This document shows positions 1-7,127 of a DNA stretch of 60,892 nt, one piece after another (the first letter of the stretch is position 1; the number at the start of each line of letters is the position of its first letter). Position numbers and translations under genes: made by a program. Under the pieces are notes generated by a model that saw nothing but the letters and a program-made list of their open reading frames with translations, was not told the DNA's origin and ran no database searches. Source of the stretch: a virus; IMG/VR virus record IMGVR_UViG_3300005529_000040, positions 1 to 60,892 of that record; one strand, 5' to 3'.

Positions 1-80
1 TGCCAAAAATGGCACTGGCGGCTCTGTATGTTCCAGATAACACTGAGCTTTCGGGCGTATCGTAAATATTCGGGAATATG

Positions 81-120
81 CTGGCTGTCCAGGCGCTCTA
101 ACCAGCTGAGCTAACCGCCC
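81..120 (-). other. tRNA 5'-half-like sequence; candidate phage attachment site (attP)
   Basis: On the minus strand from base 120 the sequence has an acceptor-like GGGCGGT, then TA, a D-arm with stem GCTC/GAGC and loop AGCTGGTTA, and the start of an anticodon stem (CCTGG). After that it stops resembling a tRNA. No TTCRA T-loop follows, although a weak 4-bp T-stem-like pairing and a partial acceptor complement can be drawn near bases 17-35. A short dyad, CTGGCTGTCCAG, sits at 81-92 where an anticodon loop would be. It lies just beyond the integrase operon, as attP sites usually do. It is unusual in carrying the 5' rather than the 3' half of a tRNA. A decayed tRNA gene is the alternative. Confidence 0.5.
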
Positions 121-147
121 AATGACTTACGGACTTTTGTGACCAGT

Positions 148-393
148 TTAGTGACCAAACGCGCGCTGGACAGCTTCGTTCATCAGCCGCTTGATGTTAT
201 CGATCTGGTCGCAGACCGAATCCGGATACTTAACAACAAAATGTGCTGTGTCGTTCGGGTCGTACGTGATGCTTTGAGGCAACGCTACCGAATACACGTC
301 AACCATCATCTGGATAAACGGGCGCTGAATCGCCTCAAGCTGGGCGCGCAGCGTTTTGCCTCCGTTGCGACTACCGCTGATCATGATCGCCAT
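148..393 (-). CDS. Small protein coupled to integrase, unknown function
   Basis: A protein of 81 aa. The ATG shares one base with the integrase stop (TGATG), and GAGGTGA lies just upstream, so this start is preferred over a longer frame reaching back into int. No recognised domain. The sequence is mixed alpha-type, with a C-terminal stretch rich in charged residues and no membrane segment. As the last gene of the xis-to-int operon, it is expected to be made together with the integrase. It could be an accessory of recombination, but nothing in the sequence proves that. Confidence 0.6.
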   Translation of the reverse strand: MAIMISGSRNGGKTLRAQLEAIQRPFIQMMVDVYSVALPQSITYDPNDTAHFVVKYPDSVCDQIDNIKRLMNEAVQRAFGH

Positions 394-1535
394 CAGTTCA
401 CCTCGCTTGGACGTTGAAACACCGTCTGCGCAGTCTCGCGCTGGGCGTCCTTCATCAAGTGGGTGTACACGTCCATTGTAACGCGCGCGCTCGAATGACT
501 GAGCCACTCCTGAGTATCTTTTACGCTCTTCGTCTTGTGATACACGATCGAGCCCGAGGTATGCCGCAACAGGTGCAGCCCGTCCGCGCGTGGTCCTAGG
601 TCGAGCTTGAGCCGGTCGCGCAGGACTGTCTGCAGCGTCGTCCGCAGATCGTCGGGGTTCGCCGGCCGACCGCTCGAGGACGCGAAGATGTAATCGGCAG
701 GTCGGGTCCGTGGGGACATCTGTTTGTGCAGCTCAAGGGCTCGGGTGAGCTCGGCAGTCATGGGGCGCGGCCGAACGCTCGCGACGGTTTTGGTCACATC
801 AGCGTGGCCCCGGTAGATCTTGCGCCGGACGTAAAACACACCCTCTGCAAAGTCGACGTCTTCCCACTTGAGGCCCAGGGCCTCGCCCATCCGTATACCG
901 GTGAAGAGCAGCACGCCATAGAACGCGCGCGAGCGTATGTACTCGGGCTTCGCGAGCTCGTCCCACAGCTGCCATGCTTGCTGCACAGACAGGGAGGGCT
1001 TCTCGTGGCGCTCGACCTGGGGAGCCATGCTTTTCTTTACGGGAGACTTGGGGATGAGCTCGAGCTCGTCAGCAGCGTAGGCGAACATCGTCGACAGAAT
1101 AGCGTGGATGGTACGGCGCGTCTTGTCGCTGAGCTCTTTTTGCTTTAGCCGGGCGTGGAAATCTGAAATATGAGCAGGCCGGACCTCGGCCAGTTTCATG
1201 TGATCAAAGTAGGGCCGGATGTGTTTGCTGACGAAACTGCCCTGGGTGATCTGCGTGCTGCCGCGCCAGTGTTCGTCGACGTAGCTCTTCCATTCCTTTT
1301 CCATGTAGCTAGCGAACGTACGTTCGGACGCTGGGACCGCGGCGTTGGTGTCAGGGCGGAACGCGCGCGAGAGTTCAGCTTGAGCTTGAACGTAGGTGCC
1401 GTGGACGGTTAGAGCGTGACGCTTGCGACCGACGTGACCGAAGCGCTCGCAGCCTTCGCAGCGCCACTTGATCAGGTAGACCTTGCCGCGCTCGCGTTCT
1501 TCGATCGTGCCGGTTCCTTGTTCGCGACGTTTCAT
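393..1535 (-). CDS. int: Tyrosine recombinase (phage integrase)
   Basis: A 380-aa site-specific recombinase for insertion into and excision from the host chromosome. The N-terminal 50 residues carry a CxxC...H cluster (CEGCERFGH), probably a small arm-binding domain. A core-binding helical domain follows, then the catalytic domain with all landmarks: the first Arg in TGIRMGE (about residue 212), HLLRH at 321-325, WLSH, and the nucleophile Tyr in MDVYTH at about 357. Length is normal for the family and it appears intact. It overlaps its upstream neighbour by ATGA and the downstream gene by one base, so translation is coupled. The tRNA-like half site lies about 270 bp beyond its stop, which suits an attP position. 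Confidence 0.95.
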   Translation of the reverse strand: MKRREQGTGTIEERERGKVYLIKWRCEGCERFGHVGRKRHALTVHGTYVQAQAELSRAFRPDTNAAVPASERTFASYMEKEWKSYVDEHWRGSTQITQGSFVSKHIRPYFDHMKLAEVRPAHISDFHARLKQKELSDKTRRTIHAILSTMFAYAADELELIPKSPVKKSMAPQVERHEKPSLSVQQAWQLWDELAKPEYIRSRAFYGVLLFTGIRMGEALGLKWEDVDFAEGVFYVRRKIYRGHADVTKTVASVRPRPMTAELTRALELHKQMSPRTRPADYIFASSSGRPANPDDLRTTLQTVLRDRLKLDLGPRADGLHLLRHTSGSIVYHKTKSVKDTQEWLSHSSARVTMDVYTHLMKDAQRETAQTVFQRPSEVN

Positions 1536-1774
1536 GGATGCTCCTCCACGTATTTTTTGATAGTTCCTATCTGCGCCAAGAAAAGCACCACCTTGCTACA
1601 TGGCGCAGTGTTCAACTTTATCCAGCCGTTTGGCAAGCGGCCGTCCGGCCATTCGTGTCGAGTGTGAGCAGCGCCATGACCAAGTCGCAATGCTTCAACG
1701 TAAACATTCGTTGGCTGAGCGTGCAAAACTTCATTAAAGAAAGGAACGTCATACCAAATGTCGCGCTGGATCAT
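1532..1774 (-). CDS. Hypothetical protein between xis-like gene and integrase
   Basis: An 80-aa protein ending in an ATGA overlap with the integrase start. A GAGGAAGAAG ribosome-binding site precedes the chosen ATG. An upstream in-frame ATG would give 109 aa but would run into the preceding gene. No family recognised and no membrane segment. Position in a tightly coupled operon suggests a role in integration control or lysogeny, by inference only. Confidence 0.6.
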   Translation of the reverse strand: MIQRDIWYDVPFFNEVLHAQPTNVYVEALRLGHGAAHTRHEWPDGRLPNGWIKLNTAPCSKVVLFLAQIGTIKKYVEEHP

Positions 1775-1784
1775 CTCTTCTTCC

Positions 1785-1952
1785 TCATTGGGAATCCTTC
1801 GCCGAAAACGATGAGTGCTTGACCAAAAGCTCGAGATCAACAGGCCCAATGCCCGAGCCAAACGCCACTGGGTTCTGAACTCCTGCCTCTTTGACTCTCA
1901 AGTAGTTAGCCAGAAAGATGTCTGACCAAACGCGTTTGAATTCTTCGTTCAT
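1785..1952 (-). CDS. Small hypothetical protein (55 aa) in integrase operon
   Basis: Frame read directly from the sequence: starts MNEEFKRVWSDIFLANYL and ends FSAKDSQ. It has a very strong ribosome-binding site (GGAGGAAGAAGAG) and its ATG overlaps the stop of the HTH gene (ATGA). Short, acidic to neutral, no known domain. The same GAGGAAGAAGAG string also precedes the next gene, which may reflect local duplication of the leader. Confidence 0.6.
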   Translation of the reverse strand: MNEEFKRVWSDIFLANYLRVKEAGVQNPVAFGSGIGPVDLELLVKHSSFSAKDSQ

Positions 1953-2209
1953 CTCTTCTTCCTCCAGTCGATTTCGTGTTGCTCGATCCAGGCCAGGATC
2001 GCTTTGCGCCGGAAGCGTATGCGCGGCTTTGAGCCGGTCCCGAACGGAATGTGGGGGAGCTGACGGTAGTTCAGATACACCCAGTTCGGGTGAACACCCA
2101 ACAGCTCGGCGACTTCTTTCGCGTCGAGCAGGCAGTCTGCACAGTCAGAGGGAGCGGCGGCTTCGGGCAAGCGATCGTGCTCGGCGAGTGTGATCGGTCC
2201 GCGATTCAT
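1949..2209 (-). CDS. Helix-turn-helix protein, excisionase/MerR-like
   Basis: An 86-aa DNA-binding protein of the HTH_17/excisionase type. Residues about 28-80 (LLDAKEVAELLGVHPNWVY, then a wing with KPRIRFRRKAILAWIEQH) match the winged helix of small excisionases and MerR-like regulators. It is the first gene of the leftward operon ending in int, so it probably directs excision or regulates int. Its ATG lies only about 3 bases after the likely transcription start, so the mRNA may be leaderless; no ribosome-binding site is seen. Confidence 0.75.
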   Translation of the reverse strand: MNRGPITLAEHDRLPEAAAPSDCADCLLDAKEVAELLGVHPNWVYLNYRQLPHIPFGTGSKPRIRFRRKAILAWIEQHEIDWRKKR

Positions 2210-2218
2210 GAGGCCCCG

Positions 2219-2246
2219 AATATATCATGCGAGCGCCAGATTTCAA
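2219..2246 (-). promoter_or_regulatory. Predicted promoter for the excisionase-integrase operon
   Basis: On the minus strand there is TTGAAA, a 16-bp spacer and TATATT. The ATG of the HTH gene follows 9 bases after the -10 box, so the transcript would start almost on the start codon. Confidence 0.5.
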
Positions 2247-2303
2247 AGAACTTTATTCGGAAAATCATTTCCATTTGCTGTGCAGAATGTTGCGTAATTA
2301 CAG

Positions 2304-2319
2304 CTGTGCCAGACTGACA
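2304..2319 (+). promoter_or_regulatory. Copy of the TGTGCCAGA-YTGACA promoter box
   Basis: CTGTGCCAGACTGACA differs by one base from the box overlapping the -35 of the promoters at 7100, 8716 and 54862. Here no good -10 follows at normal spacing, so it may be an operator without its own promoter, or a decayed promoter. Confidence 0.4.
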
Positions 2320-2378
2320 AATTACTGAGATTTAATCGCGCGGAGTTTGGCAGCGCAAGTGCTCTAATTCGTCGCATT

Positions 2379-2636
2379 ATGACACTCACTCAAGAAGTCA
2401 TTTCCGAAGCATTTCTGCAGTCAGCTAACAGCGAGGACATCGCGATCCCTGAACTGCTCAACGACAACCCTCAATTCAACAATGCGGTTACCGCGGCAAT
2501 GCTGTTGCACGTACTTGCCGGACCCAAAAGAGCGCTCGCATCCGCAATTGCTCTTGGATTCGACGCCGGCGTGAAAGCGCAAGAACTGAGCAGCAACCTC
2601 GACAAAGAAGACGTTCCACAGACCACTAGCAACTGA
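2379..2636 (+). CDS. Hypothetical protein
   Basis: An 85-aa, mostly helical protein with an acidic start and an alanine-rich middle (NNAVTAAMLLHVLAGPKRAL). No known family. No clear ribosome-binding site before the ATG. It is the first gene of the rightward small-gene cluster, and a strong AGGGAGGA site for the next frame begins at its stop. Confidence 0.55.
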   Translation: MTLTQEVISEAFLQSANSEDIAIPELLNDNPQFNNAVTAAMLLHVLAGPKRALASAIALGFDAGVKAQELSSNLDKEDVPQTTSN

Positions 2637-2649
2637 AGGGAGGATCATC

Positions 2650-2865
2650 TTGGGCCGCAATAGTCACCTCTCGTCAATTGACGAATCACAAAAACCCTGG
2701 ACACGTAAAATCACTGACAGGGAATGGAACCGAATTTTTGGGAGTTCGTCCGATGGAAGAGCCAGTTCTAAGCGCCGGCAGCGAAGCGCATCTGTGCAAG
2801 CAGTGTCAGGCACCAATAAACGAAACGTGCCAGTGCCCGGTGTGCCGAGTGCTGACCGGGATTGA
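2650..2865 (+). CDS. Doubtful small ORF with TTG start
   Basis: A TTG start 6 bases after AAGGGAGGA would give 71 aa. The second half is low-complexity Arg/Ser and overlaps, in another frame, the better-looking zinc protein at 2753. The first 40 codons may be real and the rest read-through, or an indel may have split one gene in two. Confidence 0.3.
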   Translation: MGRNSHLSSIDESQKPWTRKITDREWNRIFGSSSDGRASSKRRQRSASVQAVSGTNKRNVPVPGVPSADRD

Positions 2866-2911
2866 GGGATTGAGCGCAGGGACCGGATCTTTTGTCATCT
2901 CTGTGCAGTGA
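2753..2911 (+). CDS. Small zinc-ribbon protein
   Basis: A 52-aa protein from an ATG preceded by GGGAG. It carries CKQCQ and CQCPVC pairs (residues about 15-32) that form a one-domain zinc ribbon. No catalytic part. Such proteins often contact nucleic acid or a larger partner, but its role here is unknown. It overlaps the doubtful frame starting at 2650. Confidence 0.5.
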   Translation: MEEPVLSAGSEAHLCKQCQAPINETCQCPVCRVLTGIEGLSAGTGSFVISVQ

Positions 2912-3022
2912 TGTATTCGGTTGTAATCAACAGCTCATTTCTGTCGAACGCTCACAACGAGTGGAGACGTAACCAGGACGATCGACGCAAGAACATGGGT
3001 CTGTGAAAGGAAAAAGGAGAAC

Positions 3023-3208
3023 ATGCAAATGAACGAAGCCAAGCAAGTCATCAATTTCTTGCTCGATAGCGGTGTCGAGAAAGACAAGCAGATCGTCGCA
3101 CTTCGGCAGCAGCTTGAGAACGCGCAGGCGGAAATCAAACGGCTTGAAGCGCGTCTCGACGTTCCGGTGCCAAAACCAGTCGAACAATCACCCAAAATGG
3201 ATTCTTAG
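3023..3208 (+). CDS. Small coiled-coil protein
   Basis: A 61-aa protein with AAAGGAGA just before the ATG. Residues 5-45 (LLDSGVEKDKQIVALRQQ and onward) have clear heptads, so a short parallel coiled coil is likely. It has a proline-rich tail. Function unknown. Confidence 0.6.
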   Translation: MQMNEAKQVINFLLDSGVEKDKQIVALRQQLENAQAEIKRLEARLDVPVPKPVEQSPKMDS

Positions 3209-3251
3209 CTCGTCTGGGCGTCCATCAACTTCTTCGAAGGGGAAAATTTCA

Positions 3252-3458
3252 ATGGCAGTGCTGTGTGTGGAAGTAGACCGCGCGGAGGCTGGGGTACGAC
3301 CGGCCGATTTTGGGGATGTCATTCGTGAGTGCCTGCGAATGGCGGACTCTGGGATGTGGGATCGCAAGTTAGAACTGCCGAACGGCCGGCGCTGGACCGT
3401 ACGGCGAATCGTCAACGCGTACGGGCTCGAGCGGCTCGTTAATTACAGGGGAGAGTGA
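3252..3458 (+). CDS. Hypothetical protein
   Basis: A 68-aa protein from the ATG after AAGGGGAAAATTTCA. A longer frame reaching back to 3072 overlaps the coiled-coil gene and has shadow-like composition, so it is rejected. Contains two helices and a basic hairpin (ELPNGRRWTVRRIV). No family recognised. Confidence 0.55.
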   Translation: MAVLCVEVDRAEAGVRPADFGDVIRECLRMADSGMWDRKLELPNGRRWTVRRIVNAYGLERLVNYRGE

Positions 3459-3460
3459 GC

Positions 3461-3619
3461 ATGGCACGAACCACAACGCAAAACGGCCGTCCGCTCAAGA
3501 ACAACACGAAGAAACAGTTCGGAGCTCGTGAAGCGTGGCAGGCGCGCAAGCGCACTGGCCGGAAACAGCTCTGGGATCCCGAAACACAGTCTTGGCGCCG
3601 GGAGGAGCCTATACCATGA
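3461..3619 (+). CDS. Small basic hypothetical protein (52 aa)
   Basis: Read directly: starts MARTTTQNGRPLKNNTKKQF, strongly basic (many Arg/Lys), and ends REEPIP with its TGA overlapping the ATG of the membrane protein gene (ATGA). A GGGGAG ribosome-binding site is present. Probably a nucleic-acid-contacting small protein; function unknown. Confidence 0.55.
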   Translation: MARTTTQNGRPLKNNTKKQFGAREAWQARKRTGRKQLWDPETQSWRREEPIP

Positions 3620-4095
3620 ACACCCTCCTCATTCTCGCTCTCACCGTCGCCGTTATCTCGCGAATCGTTACCCAGGAGGCGATCTTCGCCGAGGTCCAGG
3701 CTTGGGCGCGCGCGAAGCAAACGTCACCTTTTGTGGTACGAAAAGTGACATACCCGCTGCAATGTCAGTTCTGCTTCAGCGTCTGGGTTGCGATCGCGAT
3801 CGTGTTGTTTCTGGACTGGCCGTTTCCGTGGACATATCTGTTCATCCGGATCGCCACCGCGGTTGGCCTGGCGAACGCAATGCTGATCTCGTACGAATAC
3901 GTGGCAGTACAGATCACTCGGTTGCGTCTGGGAAACAAGCTCCGGACCCTGACTTTCGATCGTCGCGAGCTGGAGTTCAATGAGCTCAAGGCCGATCTTG
4001 AGATCATTCGCTTACAAAGACAGCGGGCGTTGGCGCGAGAGCGTGAGGCCCGGCGCACCACGTTCATTCCGACGGACAACGAGTTTCTCGCATGA
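3616..4095 (+). CDS. Membrane protein of the DUF1360 type
   Basis: A 159-aa protein. The start is the ATG overlapping the previous stop. It has an N-terminal hydrophobic segment, then QCQFCFSVWVAIAIVLFL (about residues 50-67), which carries the Cys-x2-Cys-x-x-Trp signature of DUF1360-like phage and bacterial membrane proteins, a further hydrophobic stretch, and a long charged, helical C-terminus with coiled-coil character. It should sit in the inner membrane with the tail in the cytoplasm. DUF1360 has no proven function; a role in superinfection exclusion is possible by inference. Confidence 0.65.
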   Translation: MNTLLILALTVAVISRIVTQEAIFAEVQAWARAKQTSPFVVRKVTYPLQCQFCFSVWVAIAIVLFLDWPFPWTYLFIRIATAVGLANAMLISYEYVAVQITRLRLGNKLRTLTFDRRELEFNELKADLEIIRLQRQRALAREREARRTTFIPTDNEFLA

Positions 4096-4334
4096 AGCTT
4101 CAGTGCCGGTGGTCAGCGCCGATCGACATAGACGGACTAAACGACACGGACAAGATCCGCATTCGACAGATCGGTCTGCGCCGGTGGATGGACGAAGTCA
4201 GCCGGCCCCAGCGATCAGGTCGGGGCGGAACCAAGAAATGCGAGGTCTGCGGGAAACGTTTCGCGATCGAACGATCGACTGCAAAATACTGCAGCGAGAA
4301 ATGCCGACAGCGTGCGAGCCGATTGTCACGCTAA
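4092..4334 (+). CDS. Small zinc-finger protein
   Basis: An 80-aa protein overlapping the previous gene by ATGA. The C-terminal half has CEVCGKRF, then KYCSEKCRQRASR, the C-x2-C...C-x3-C pattern of CGNR/MYM-type fingers. The basic tail suggests DNA or RNA contact. It shares the operon with the membrane protein; the role is unknown. Confidence 0.65.
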   Translation: MKLQCRWSAPIDIDGLNDTDKIRIRQIGLRRWMDEVSRPQRSGRGGTKKCEVCGKRFAIERSTAKYCSEKCRQRASRLSR

Positions 4335-4388
4335 GGCATATACAGTCAATTGAAAATAAAGGACTTAAAAATTGGATTTGCTGGTTCT

Positions 4389-4418
4389 GGTAGGGTTGGA
4401 TGGGTAAATCGCCCTACC
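4389..4418 (+). other. Leader hairpin GGTAGGG/CCCTACC
   Basis: A 7-bp perfect stem with a 16-base loop ahead of the next gene. No T-run follows, so it is not a standard terminator. It may be a leader structure or chance. Confidence 0.25.
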
Positions 4419-4453
4419 TCCTACAAGTTATTGAAAACAAAGGGAGACGAAAA

Positions 4454-4618
4454 ATGACCGTTGCAGAGATCGTAAAACACATCGAAGAGGTCGCCGAGAA
4501 CAAAGCGGGCCAGGCCTCGTCCCGCTCGGAAAGTATCGCGGCTCAGCAGATGCTCGCGACCTGGGAAATCGCTCTCCAGCTGGCAAAGTTGAACGAAAGA
4601 GCCCGAGAGGGAAACTAA
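4454..4618 (+). CDS. Hypothetical helical protein
   Basis: A 54-aa protein starting at the ATG after AAAGGGAGA. Two amphipathic helices (EIVKHIEEVAENK and ESIAAQQMLATWEIALQLAK). Its TAA overlaps the next ATG. No family recognised. Confidence 0.55.
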   Translation: MTVAEIVKHIEEVAENKAGQASSRSESIAAQQMLATWEIALQLAKLNERAREGN

Positions 4619-4794
4619 TGAAACGTAGACGCAGAACACCGATAAAGAAATGCCATAAATGCGACGAACGGTATTTCATGCGCTTCCGACCAAACGGCGG
4701 CAAGTTTGCTAAAAATCTCTGTTGCCCTTCGTGCGGGTTCCCGACAGGTCCACAGGATAAAGGGGCGCCACCCCTATTACCTTCGTACTCTTGA
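4618..4794 (+). CDS. Small zinc-ribbon protein (58 aa)
   Basis: Read directly: a basic N-terminus MKRRRRTPIKKCHKC, then LCCPSCG, giving two CxxC knuckles about 25 residues apart, and a proline-rich tail. Typical of short phage zinc ribbons. GAGAGGGAAA provides the ribosome-binding site and the start overlaps the preceding stop. Confidence 0.6.
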   Translation: MKRRRRTPIKKCHKCDERYFMRFRPNGGKFAKNLCCPSCGFPTGPQDKGAPPLLPSYS

Positions 4795-4825
4795 TCAAAC
4801 GCTTGCTCAGGCGCAGGCTTGGCTC

Positions 4826-5332
4826 ATGAACCGAACTTTCGCTCTCGTCCTCTGCGTAGCCTTGGCTGGTTGCGCTGGCACCTCGAGTCCGCCTAACACG
4901 CCGCCGGTTACGACGAACCTGACCAAGGCGCCCTGGACCATCACCTTGGCCGGCGGGGACGGCAGCGTCATTACGGCCTCCCTTCAGTCTGCACAGACAT
5001 GCTCTGCCGTCACCGGGCCAGCGTGCTTTATGGCCGCGCAGCTGAACGCCAACGACCCGGGCAATCCTGGGGCAGCCCAGGCTCTCGAGGTGGGTGTGCC
5101 GGTTAACCCCGTCCCGAATGGCAAGGGCGGTGGGTACGGCATGGCGTTCGACTTCCAGTATCAGGTCAGCACGGACAATCATGGCCTGTGGTATCTCGAC
5201 GGCCAGGGGAGCTTCCAGAAGGACGGGACGATCGCCGGCACCTGGACCTGCGATTCACAGACCCCGGCATGTGGCCCGGTCGCGTACCCTACAGCCGGCC
5301 TGAGCGGGACGTTTACGGCAGTCCAGCAATAG
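4826..5332 (+). CDS. Predicted lipoprotein
   Basis: A 168-aa exported protein with a lipoprotein signal (MNRTFALVLCVALAGCAG): a short basic start, a hydrophobic core and lipobox LAGC with Cys 16 as the lipidation site. The mature part is rich in Gly, Thr, Ser and Pro and has two probable disulfide pairs, consistent with a beta-sandwich. It would be anchored on the periplasmic side of a membrane. Prophage lipoproteins often block superinfecting phages or alter the lysogen surface. That is inference; no family is recognised. It is the last gene of this cluster. Confidence 0.65.
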   Translation: MNRTFALVLCVALAGCAGTSSPPNTPPVTTNLTKAPWTITLAGGDGSVITASLQSAQTCSAVTGPACFMAAQLNANDPGNPGAAQALEVGVPVNPVPNGKGGGYGMAFDFQYQVSTDNHGLWYLDGQGSFQKDGTIAGTWTCDSQTPACGPVAYPTAGLSGTFTAVQQ

Positions 5333-5356
5333 GCTACCCCCACCCTCTACTGTAGA

Positions 5357-5493
5357 AAATGGACTAAAAGCCCGTAAGCCACGCCAAACAAACCTTTTCG
5401 GCTTAGTCCATATGAAAAATCATAGGATATATATGGACTAGCATATATAAAAAATTGGTCCATCAGACCCTCATTCGAAGTCCAATGGACCAA
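5357..5493. repeat. AT-rich region with TGGACTA / TTGGTCCA repeats; possible replication origin
   Basis: TGGACTA at 5360 and 5434, inverted TAGTCCA at 5404, TTGGTCCA at 5455, AGTCCA at 5479 and TGGACCAA at 5486. The first pair can also form a hairpin (ATGGACTAA with TTAGTCCAT). The stretch is strongly AT-rich (ATATATGG, GCATATATAA, TATATATG). It lies directly downstream of the RepA-like helicase gene, between convergent genes. Iterons beside a helicase suggest an origin. A terminator or intergenic spacer role is the alternative, but no T-tailed GC hairpin is seen. Confidence 0.45.
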
Positions 5494-5553
5494 TATTAAG
5501 TATATATGTAATGTGTTAGTTACAGAGGGATAGTCTCACTCCCCCGGTATACT

Positions 5554-6531
5554 CTATGCGTCGGCCCCTTCGTCCGGCCGAACCTTCCGGTAAGGACCAC
5601 GTTCAACCGGCTGCCGAAGCTGCTTTGTTTGGACTGCTCGAGTAAGCAGATTATAAAGGGTCGACTTGCTGTGAACCCCGATCGCTATCCCGATATCCTT
5701 CGCGTCGAAGTTCTTGTCGAACGGGGCCGCGGCCAGCCACTCGTCGAACTTCTGCCGTGCAGACTTGACGGGCGCCTTCCGGACCAACAGACCGTCCTTG
5801 AACCCCAGCTCAAAGAAGTCGTTCTTGCCGTTCCTTCGAAGAATGGAGATCGTCCTGGCATCGCCGGTCGACTCGGGATCCTTTTCTTCGATCACTACGA
5901 CCGTGGAAGAATACCCAGCCCAGGAGACTGAGCCAGCTATTCTTTGGCGCGGGTTCAGGAACCGTTCCCCTTCTCGCGTCTTCGAGACGTGCGCCGTCCC
6001 GATGATCGTCACTCCGCGCTGTTCGCAGAACTCGCCCAGGCCACGCATGAACTGTGCGGTGACTTTTAGATCGTTCACTTTCCCTTCCGGCGTCTTGGTC
6101 TGAATACCCTCAATCACGAACATCTTGATTTTCGGGTTCTTGTCCAGATAGGAAGCCAGGTCCGCGCGCAGCCCGTTCTGAAACGTGCTCGAGGGCGGGG
6201 CATAGAAGTTGAATTTTGACGCGTCGATGTTCATTCGAGCGCAGGTGTCGTTGAAATCGAGCTGGCCGCGGTCGTATGAAATCCACATGAACGGCGGCAG
6301 TTCTTCCTTGTAGCCCAGGACAGAACGGCCCTTCATCCAACCATCGAACCATTGGAGAAGCAGGGTTGTTTTGCCGGCGCCAGACGCACCACCGACAAGG
6401 TGAACACGGCCGTGAGGAAACATCTGCGGCGCCTTCTCTTGTGCAGACTGAGTTTCTGGTTCGTCGTCAAATGGGTTAGGGTCACGATCGTCCGGCGGAA
6501 GGGACGATGTTTCGAATACGTCTTCGGACAT
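5554..6531 (-). CDS. RepA-like hexameric helicase / RecA-fold ATPase
   Basis: A 325-aa ATPase. Acidic, disordered first 35 residues. Walker A GGASGAGKT ends at residue 55, the Walker B strand is KMFVIEGIQTK, followed by a GTAHVSKTR sensor-like strand, as in RepA/DnaB-type helicases (AAA_25). The C-terminus (KDIGIAIGVHSKSTLYNLL) resembles a helix-turn-helix. It probably unwinds DNA at the phage fork, working with the primase and polymerase encoded to the right. It is oddly alone on the minus strand among rightward genes. CAGGAGAT precedes its ATG. An anti-repressor-type ATPase is less likely. Confidence 0.75.
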   Translation of the reverse strand: MSEDVFETSSLPPDDRDPNPFDDEPETQSAQEKAPQMFPHGRVHLVGGASGAGKTTLLLQWFDGWMKGRSVLGYKEELPPFMWISYDRGQLDFNDTCARMNIDASKFNFYAPPSSTFQNGLRADLASYLDKNPKIKMFVIEGIQTKTPEGKVNDLKVTAQFMRGLGEFCEQRGVTIIGTAHVSKTREGERFLNPRQRIAGSVSWAGYSSTVVVIEEKDPESTGDARTISILRRNGKNDFFELGFKDGLLVRKAPVKSARQKFDEWLAAAPFDKNFDAKDIGIAIGVHSKSTLYNLLTRAVQTKQLRQPVERGPYRKVRPDEGADA

Positions 6532-6640
6532 ACGGAATCTCCTGAAAAAGTGTGGTACAGCTCAGGGGTTCAGTAGGGTGAATTCGGTCGGTAGGTTGTG
6601 TTGTTCGCTTCGGTCAGCGCTGCTAATTATAACAAAAATT

Positions 6641-6729
6641 CTTGGACCACGAATCGGCGGAAGATAGGACCGCTGAGGGCGAGGTCACACGGAGGATACA
6701 AATGGAGACGTTTCAATCCGTGGTCCAAG
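6641..6729. repeat. Inverted repeat CTTGGACCACG / CGTGGTCCAAG upstream of helicase gene
   Basis: A perfect 11-bp inverted pair 67 bases apart, each containing TTGGACCA, the same core as the repeats downstream of the helicase gene. It sits in the 250-bp space between the leftward helicase and the rightward HNH gene, so it could be a regulator or initiator binding pair. A short unassigned frame (METFQSVVQVQ, 16 codons) with a good ribosome-binding site lies between the arms. Confidence 0.5.
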
Positions 6730-6782
6730 TTCAAAGCATACCAAAAACATGACTATTACGATTTGGGTATTATCGGGTCACA

Positions 6783-7127
6783 ATGGCACGTTCTTATGTT
6801 CGAAGATATTTGAAGGGGCGATCCACGACTGATCGCGCGCGCCAACTTCGTCAACAAATCCTTGGCTTCTTTGGGAAGAAATGTAAACGATGTGGCTTTG
6901 AAGATGAAAGAGCTTTACAGATCGATCATGTCAACGGAGGCGGTCACCAAGAACATAGAAAAATCTCACGAGCCGGTAGTGGGTACACATTTTATCTCCA
7001 TGTGCTTGCGAACTTGAACAACTATCAGATTCTCTGTGCTAACTGTAATTGGATAAAGCGTTCCGAAAGAGACGAAGTCTTTCGAAAAATCAAAAACAAC
7101 TGTGCCAGATTGACAAAATCCACGTAA
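6783..7127 (+). CDS. HNH endonuclease (homing type)
   Basis: A 114-aa nuclease. Basic N-terminus, then CKRCGFED with ALQIDHVNGGG (the His-containing metal-binding hairpin) and LCANCNWIKR closing a treble-clef with two CxxC pairs. A free-standing HNH gene in a phage replication region is typical of homing endonucleases that spread by cutting phages lacking them. No ribosome-binding site is evident. A promoter box starts inside its last codons. Confidence 0.8.
   Translation: MARSYVRRYLKGRSTTDRARQLRQQILGFFGKKCKRCGFEDERALQIDHVNGGGHQEHRKISRAGSGYTFYLHVLANLNNYQILCANCNWIKRSERDEVFRKIKNNCARLTKST

Noticed and set aside
1-14. TGCCAAAAATGGCA hairpin at the left edge
   Set aside because: Only 5 bp of stem with no T-run on either side; might be part of a terminator, but not enough support.
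6702-6752. A 16-codon peptide (METFQSVVQVQ) with a strong ribosome-binding site
   Set aside because: Too short to call a gene; could be a leader peptide or the broken start of a gene replaced by the HNH insertion. No stop-proximal regulatory signal was seen.
6598-6813. A 71-aa rightward frame before the first HNH gene
   Set aside because: Overlaps the HNH start, has no ribosome-binding site, odd composition, and covers the inverted repeat.
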